Source: CAZTAR01 sp043813895 (lineage in GTDB: Bacteria; Planctomycetota; Phycisphaerae; UBA1845; UTPLA1). From it: DNA of 19,931 nucleotides. The stretch is taken from NCBI GenBank assembly GCA_043813895.1, contig JBDRKQ010000022.1:1-19931 (forward strand), written 5' to 3'. This document shows, in pieces, positions 16,269-19,931 of this stretch. Each line of letters opens with the position of its first letter. Positions within the stretch are counted from its first letter, which is position 1. Position numbers and translations under genes: made by a program. Under the pieces are notes generated by a model that did not search any database, was not told the origin of the DNA, and worked only from the letters and a program-made list of their open reading frames with translations.

Positions 16269-16681
16269 CGGTGCGTCTCCCGCGACACAAGTCGAAACCC
16301 GCCGTCCCGTATGTATCGGTCTGGAACACGCACGGCTTGGCGATGGGAAACGAATCGCGTGGCGAGTTCGCATTTCGCCCGCTGCGGCTCACGCTGCACA
16401 CGCGCTTATCGGACTACATCACACCGACAACAGAGCCATGAAAGCTGCATGCAGGGATGCTCGAAGGAGCCCACGACCTTGGTCGGTGGCTAGTCTGCGA
16501 GATGCGGGGCGCACCTCCCGGCCAAGGCCGGGGGCTCTTGGGTGAGGTCGCCGCTTCCCTTGCGCCGTACTGTCAGGAATCCGGCGTTGCAGGTTCTGGG
16601 CGCGTGGATTCGTCGGCAATCTCCAGACTCGGCGCGTTGGATGCAGAATCGCGTCTCTTGCGGAGAAAGGCAGACCGGAGA
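16269..16681. other. 413-bp gene-free spacer between cheY and the GT2 gene
   Basis: Open frames here are short and have no recognisable content. The one clear structure is the family E hairpin pair at 16466-16537. I see no convincing promoter for the GT2 gene and no classical T-tract terminator for cheY. Confidence 0.55.
16466..16537. repeat. family E paired hairpins
   Basis: The left palindrome GAGCCCACGACC / GGTCGGTGGCT (16468-16491, 9 of 11 pairs) and the right palindrome CCCGGCC-AA-GGCCGGG (16517-16532) with flanking GGGGCTC. Read in opposite directions both follow GAGCCCxCGxCCTTGGxCGG, so the two halves are inverted copies of each other, the same plan as families A and B with a different sequence. 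Confidence 0.6.
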
Positions 16682-17056
16682 TCAGGCGCCGGCGCCGACC
16701 TTGCCCATTGTCTGACTGATCTTCTCGCCGAGCGTTTCAGCCGTGAACGGCTTGACGACGTAGTTGTTCACGCCCGCCTTCACGGCTTCGAGGACCCGCG
16801 ACTTCTCCGCCTCGGTCGTCACCATGATCATGGGCAGGCTCTTGTCTGTTTCTCGGACCTTCTTCACCAGCGTGATGCCGTCCATGTTGGGCATGTTCCA
16901 GTCAACCAGCATCAGGTCGGGCCTCGCCTGAGCAATTGCGGACAGTGCTTCCAGTCCGTCGGCTGCTTCGGCAATATCATCGTAGCCCAACGTCTTCAGC
17001 GAGTTTTTCTGGATGTTCCGAATTGTTCGCGAATCATCTACGAGCAGAATCTTCAT
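16682..17056 (-). CDS. cheY: CheY-like single-domain response regulator
   Basis: 124 residues, the whole receiver domain and nothing else. Asp7 and Asp8 (ILLVDDS) bind Mg2+, Asp52 (LVDWNMPNMDG) is the phosphorylation site, Thr80/81 (IMVTTEAEK) and Lys102 (VVKPF) complete the switch residues. Its ATG shares one base with the TGA of cheX (TGATG), so the two are translationally coupled. CheX dephosphorylates CheY-type receivers, so the pair probably forms a switch and its shut-off. No kinase, receptor or flagellar gene is in the window, so the output (motility, pili or other) cannot be told. Confidence 0.93.
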   Translation of the reverse strand: MKILLVDDSRTIRNIQKNSLKTLGYDDIAEAADGLEALSAIAQARPDLMLVDWNMPNMDGITLVKKVRETDKSLPMIMVTTEAEKSRVLEAVKAGVNNYVVKPFTAETLGEKISQTMGKVGAGA

Positions 17057-17559
17057 CAGACGGCTCCTGCAACAGTCTTGGGTGTCTGCGGCGCACGCTT
17101 CTTGTCTGCGTTCAAGGCGACTTCCACGTTAAAGCTACCCATCTCCGTCTGACAGGGGATGACGAGGAAGGGTGAGGCCTTGGATTGCGAAACGGTGTGT
17201 CCGGGGCCGATGATCACGCTTGGCAGCGAGATGCTCACGTCGTAGCCGGCGAAGTCCTTCTTCGCGTTTCCGGCGACCATGTTCGCCAACTCGCCGATTG
17301 CATCCGCGAAGTCCTCGGAATTCACCGTCATCTCGACACCGGCGAACTTGGAGGCAATCTTGCCGGCCACGTTACCCGGAAAACTCAGGACGACGGATCC
17401 TTGCACATCGCCCGAAAGCCCAATGATGCCGGATACTTCCGCGGTGACGAGATCCGCCTTCTTCAGCATGGGCCGGCCGAGAACTACGTTTGTCTTCAAC
17501 ATCGTCTCGAACACGTTGGTGATCGAGCCGACAAACGGGTTAATGAACTTCACATCCAT
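17056..17559 (-). CDS. cheX: CheX-type chemotaxis phosphatase
   Basis: 167 residues from ATG 17559, with AGGAG nine bases upstream. The frame is open to 17628 but the extra leader is not conserved in character. The protein starts DVKFINPFVGSITNVFETM and has the CheX/CheC phosphatase signature ExxN at Glu90 and Asn93 (AIGELANMVAGNAKKDF). This motif attacks phospho-CheY in the CheC/CheX/FliY family. VSGIIGLSGDVQGSVVLSFP is the matching strand-turn region of the fold. It overlaps cheY by one base. One ExxN motif, as in CheX, rather than two as in CheC, supports the assignment. Confidence 0.9.
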   Translation of the reverse strand: MDVKFINPFVGSITNVFETMLKTNVVLGRPMLKKADLVTAEVSGIIGLSGDVQGSVVLSFPGNVAGKIASKFAGVEMTVNSEDFADAIGELANMVAGNAKKDFAGYDVSISLPSVIIGPGHTVSQSKASPFLVIPCQTEMGSFNVEVALNADKKRAPQTPKTVAGAV

Positions 17560-17945
17560 GCCGACCTGCTCCTGTCCGGTAATCCGCTTCGCATGACGCT
17601 GCGCGATGCACGCGCGGCACTCTCGCACGTGCCAAGACCGGTTACTCCTTCGGTCAGACGTCGCCGAGACTGAAACTCCGCCCGGCGGCAGATCGCCCTC
17701 GCGCCGCGGACCTGACCGCCAGGTTTCCGCGGTTCATCGGCTGGTGACGTTTTCTCGGAACCCTTGTGGCGCGAAGCCGCTCCCGTTGGAGCCTTCGCCT
17801 GCGGATTGCCAGCTAGTCACATAACTGTGGCGCTGGCGGCTTGCCCGATGGTGACTCGTGTGGACTCGTGTACGAGATCGCACTGGCTGCAAGCTGCCAG
17901 TGGCACAATGCTGCCGGTGGCAGACGCGCGCGCCGCCAGCGTTGG
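17560..17945. other. 386-bp gene-free spacer with hairpins between the selenoprotein gene and cheX
   Basis: No credible protein is encoded. Two palindromes stand out. CGAAG...CTTCG (17772-17797) encloses GCTCC/GGAGC pairing. CACTGGC (17881-17887) pairs with GCCAGTG (17896-17902). They resemble the dispersed intergenic hairpins elsewhere. A promoter for cheX probably lies here but I cannot identify one. Confidence 0.5.
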
Positions 17946-18167
17946 TCAACCCGGCGTCAGCCCGTCGATGATCTCACTCAGCTCGGGAAATCGGCCCATT
18001 TGATGCTTGCTGAAGACCCCTTTGCCGTCGGCCACGATGTCGAAGACCCCGCCGCCGCCCCGAATCAGCTTGGGCTCTACACCGGTTTTGGCCTTGATTT
18101 GCTCCGCCAAACTGGCGGCTCTTGGAAGGTAGTTTCAGTCCCCGCAGTAGGTGATTGTAATGTTCAT
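17946..18167 (-). CDS. SelW-like (Rdx family) selenoprotein with in-frame TGA as Sec
   Basis: 73 residues with selenocysteine at position 11. It starts at ATG 18167, eight bases after a strong AAGGAG; stop TGA at 17946-17948. The N-terminus reads MNITITYCGD-U-NYLPRAASLA, where U is TGA at 18135-18137. This is the CxxU (otherwise CxxC) redox motif of the SelW/SelT/SelH thioredoxin-fold family, followed by the family's Y-x-PRAxxLA helix, the EPKLIRGGGGVFDIVADG strand-turn and FSKHQMGRFPE. Length and order match bacterial SelW-like proteins. The reading frame is continuous and protein-like on both sides of the TGA; read as a stop it would leave ten residues. TGA ends pyrG, cheX, cheY and several other genes here, so the code is standard. 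The role is probably thiol redox; partner unknown. Confidence 0.88.
18104..18118 (-). promoter_or_regulatory. candidate bacterial SECIS stem-loop
   Basis: On the transcript, CCGCC pairs with GGCGG around the loop AGUUU, or around GUU if A-U also pairs. The loop begins 21 bases after the UGA codon. Bacterial SECIS elements lie just inside the coding region with the apical loop about 16-37 bases after UGA and a G in its first two positions; both hold here. The stem is short (five or six pairs) and the flanks pair poorly, so support from structure alone is modest. Confidence 0.55.
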
Positions 18168-18323
18168 GGACGCGGCTCCTTTGGGCGCTCAAGATAGGTT
18201 TCGGTGGGCATCATCCCTTCCCTATCGCGTGTTACATGCGATGCCAGCATCATAGACGGCAACACGCGGGGACGCCAGGCCATCGGCCGGGACGCACCGC
18301 ACCGCCGCAAGCCGTCGCTCGCA

Positions 18324-19931
18324 TCACCGTGCCAGTGCCTCCGACGCCTGCCCGGAGTGGTTCTTCCTCATGATCGCCGCCCGGACGAGCCCCAGGAAGA
18401 AGGGGTCGGGTCGTAGGGGCCGACTCGTCAGTTCAGGATGCGCCTGAGTGGCGATGAAATACGGGTGAACGTCCGGCGGCAGTTCCAGCACTTGCATGAT
18501 GGGAAAGTCCGGCGCCTTGCCGCTGAAGACGAGCCCCCCCTGTTCCAGGCGGTCGATATACTTCGGATCGACCTCATACCGGTGGCGGAATCGCAGGCGG
18601 ATCTCCGGACTGCCGCTGTAGAGCCGCGTGGCGAGGGAGCCGGCTTTCAGCACGACGTCTCGGCCGCCCAGTCGCATGTTGCCGCCAAGCCCCTCGATCT
18701 GCTTCTGTTCCGGCAGGATGTCGATGACAGGCTCGCGGCACTCCGGCTCGAACTCCGTCGAGTTCGCCCCGACAAGACCGCAGACGTTGCGTGCGAATTC
18801 GATCACCGCCACCTGGAATCCCAGGCACATGCCCAGATACGGCAGGCCGGTCGTTCGAGCGTGCCGGACGCAGGCGATCTTGCCCTCCGTGCCGCGCGTA
18901 CCGAACCCGCCAGGCACGATGATGCCGTGGAGGCCGCGCAGCCGCTTCGCTACGCCGCCGTGCTCCAGGTCGCCCGACTCGATCCAGTCGATGTCCACGC
19001 GAATGCCGCACTTCGTCCCGCTGTGCTCCAACGCCTTGATGACCGATGCGTAACTGTCGCGGACGGAGGTGTACTTGCCCACAATGCCGATCGTAATGGT
19101 CTCCCTGGCTTTCCGAAAGGCGGACAGATGCGCATCCCAAACCTCCCACGCCTTCGCTTCGGCCTCGGGGGCCAGGCGATCTCGCAGTTGGAGGATATCG
19201 ACGACTGCCTCATCCAGCCCGGCCGCGCGGGCCATCTCCGGTATGTAGTAGATCGACTCGCAATCGTGCATGCTGAACACCCGCTCGTACGGCACGTTCG
19301 AGTACAACGCGAGCTTCTCGCGGACCTTCTGCGTCACGGGGGATTGCGCACGACATGCGAGGATGTGCGGCTGAATGCCTCGCTCGATCAACTCCTTGAT
19401 CCCGAGTTGGGCGGCCTTGGACTTCTGCTCGCCCAGGCTGGCGGGCTCCAACACATACGTCAGCGCCACGAAGCACGCGCTGTGCTGTCCCTCCTCGAAG
19501 GCCAGTTGCCGTACCGCCTCGATGTAGTAGGCGTTCTCGACGTCGCCCGCCGTGCCGCCGATCTCGATGAACACCACGTCCGCGTCCGCTTCGGCCGCCA
19601 ACGTGCGGAGCTTCGCCTTCACCTCGCCGGTGACATGCGGGATCATCTGTACGTCGCGACCGAGGTATCCGCCCTGCCGCTCTTTCTCCAGGACGACCGT
19701 GAAGATCTGGCCGCTCGTGGTGAAGTTCTGACGCGTGAGGTCCTGGTCGAGCATTCTCTCATACGTGCCGAGATCCATGTCGCACTCCATCCCGTCGTCG
19801 AGGACGAACACCTCGCCGTGGCGGTAGGGATTGAGCGTGCCGGAGTCGAGGTTCAAATAGCCTTCGAGCTTGATCGGCGCGACCGTCAGCCCCTTGTCCT
19901 TCAGCATCTTCGCGAGACTGCTGGCGAAGAT
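18324..19931 (-). CDS. pyrG: CTP synthase, N-terminus beyond the window edge
   Basis: 535 residues are visible; perhaps 15-20 N-terminal residues including the P-loop start lie beyond the right edge, and the frame is open to position 19931. The synthetase domain has GEVFVLDDGMECDMDLGTYER, GQIFTVVLEKERQGGYLGRDVQ, IPHVTGEVK and the metal-binding IEIGGTAGDVEN. The C-terminal glutaminase has GMCLGFQ (Cys nucleophile) and QAHPE (His and Glu of the triad). It makes CTP from UTP, ATP and glutamine. The usual DPYLNVDPGTMSP around the nucleotide site is replaced by EGYLNLDSGTLNP, a divergent variant. The SelW-like gene follows 156 bases downstream on the same strand. Confidence 0.96.
   Translation of the reverse strand: MFASSLAKMLKDKGLTVAPIKLEGYLNLDSGTLNPYRHGEVFVLDDGMECDMDLGTYERMLDQDLTRQNFTTSGQIFTVVLEKERQGGYLGRDVQMIPHVTGEVKAKLRTLAAEADADVVFIEIGGTAGDVENAYYIEAVRQLAFEEGQHSACFVALTYVLEPASLGEQKSKAAQLGIKELIERGIQPHILACRAQSPVTQKVREKLALYSNVPYERVFSMHDCESIYYIPEMARAAGLDEAVVDILQLRDRLAPEAEAKAWEVWDAHLSAFRKARETITIGIVGKYTSVRDSYASVIKALEHSGTKCGIRVDIDWIESGDLEHGGVAKRLRGLHGIIVPGGFGTRGTEGKIACVRHARTTGLPYLGMCLGFQVAVIEFARNVCGLVGANSTEFEPECREPVIDILPEQKQIEGLGGNMRLGGRDVVLKAGSLATRLYSGSPEIRLRFRHRYEVDPKYIDRLEQGGLVFSGKAPDFPIMQVLELPPDVHPYFIATQAHPELTSRPLRPDPFFLGLVRAAIMRKNHSGQASEALAR

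Noticed and set aside
17734..17949. 71-codon minus-strand open frame after the selenoprotein gene
   Set aside because: It starts at the selenoprotein stop region, lacks a ribosome binding site and runs through two hairpins; the composition is not protein-like.
18135..18137. In-frame TGA as a real stop, a sequencing error, or tryptophan
   Set aside because: TGA ends many genes in the window, so it is not a Trp codon here. A plain stop would leave a ten-residue peptide behind an excellent ribosome binding site. The position matches the Sec or Cys site of the family exactly. An error (TGC or TGT read as TGA) cannot be fully excluded.

Overview
This is a high-GC bacterial window that looks like a planctomycete (Planctomycetota) or a close relative. 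The lineage call is an inference. It rests on several families of paired-hairpin intergenic repeats; one of them, when translated, reads 'PSPKRERG ... LALGARI', a string I associate with planctomycete genomes. There are no tRNA, rRNA, CRISPR, phage or transposase genes.

Layout, left to right. Positions 1-445 (+) hold the tail of a B12-type radical SAM enzyme overlapping a small single-cluster ferredoxin. Positions 467-1978 (-) encode a full B12-binding radical SAM enzyme. Positions 2215-4371 (+) encode a GT-C-like membrane glycosyltransferase that overlaps the end of the next gene tail to tail. From 4301 to 16268 every gene is on the minus strand. Read in transcription order (right to left) they are: a processive-type GT2, a radical SAM enzyme, a DPM1-like GT2, two overlapping radical SAM enzymes, a polytopic membrane protein, an NDUFA9-like SDR and AsnB. 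The last three are almost contiguous. The larger gaps in this run mostly contain hairpin repeats. I read the block as a surface glycan or glycolipid locus. Polyprenyl-phosphate-sugar synthesis (DPM1-like) plus a GT-C acceptor enzyme is a known pairing. Four complete B12 radical SAM enzymes plus a fifth tail, with a ferredoxin as possible electron donor, suggest several methylation or rearrangement steps on the product. The chemistry is unknown.

The right end holds a cheX-cheY pair (CheY phosphatase and receiver, one-base overlap). Next comes a short gene that ordinary gene calling misses: a 73-residue SelW-like (Rdx family) protein whose CxxC redox motif is CxxU, with U encoded by an in-frame TGA. 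It has a strong Shine-Dalgarno and a small stem-loop at the spacing expected of a bacterial SECIS. CTP synthase (pyrG, incomplete at the right edge) ends the window.

The most notable items are the hidden selenoprotein gene, the radical SAM cluster and the repeats. One repeat copy carries another family nested inside it. Another copy sits in frame in the N-terminus of a radical SAM gene and has spawned 24-bp tandem units.
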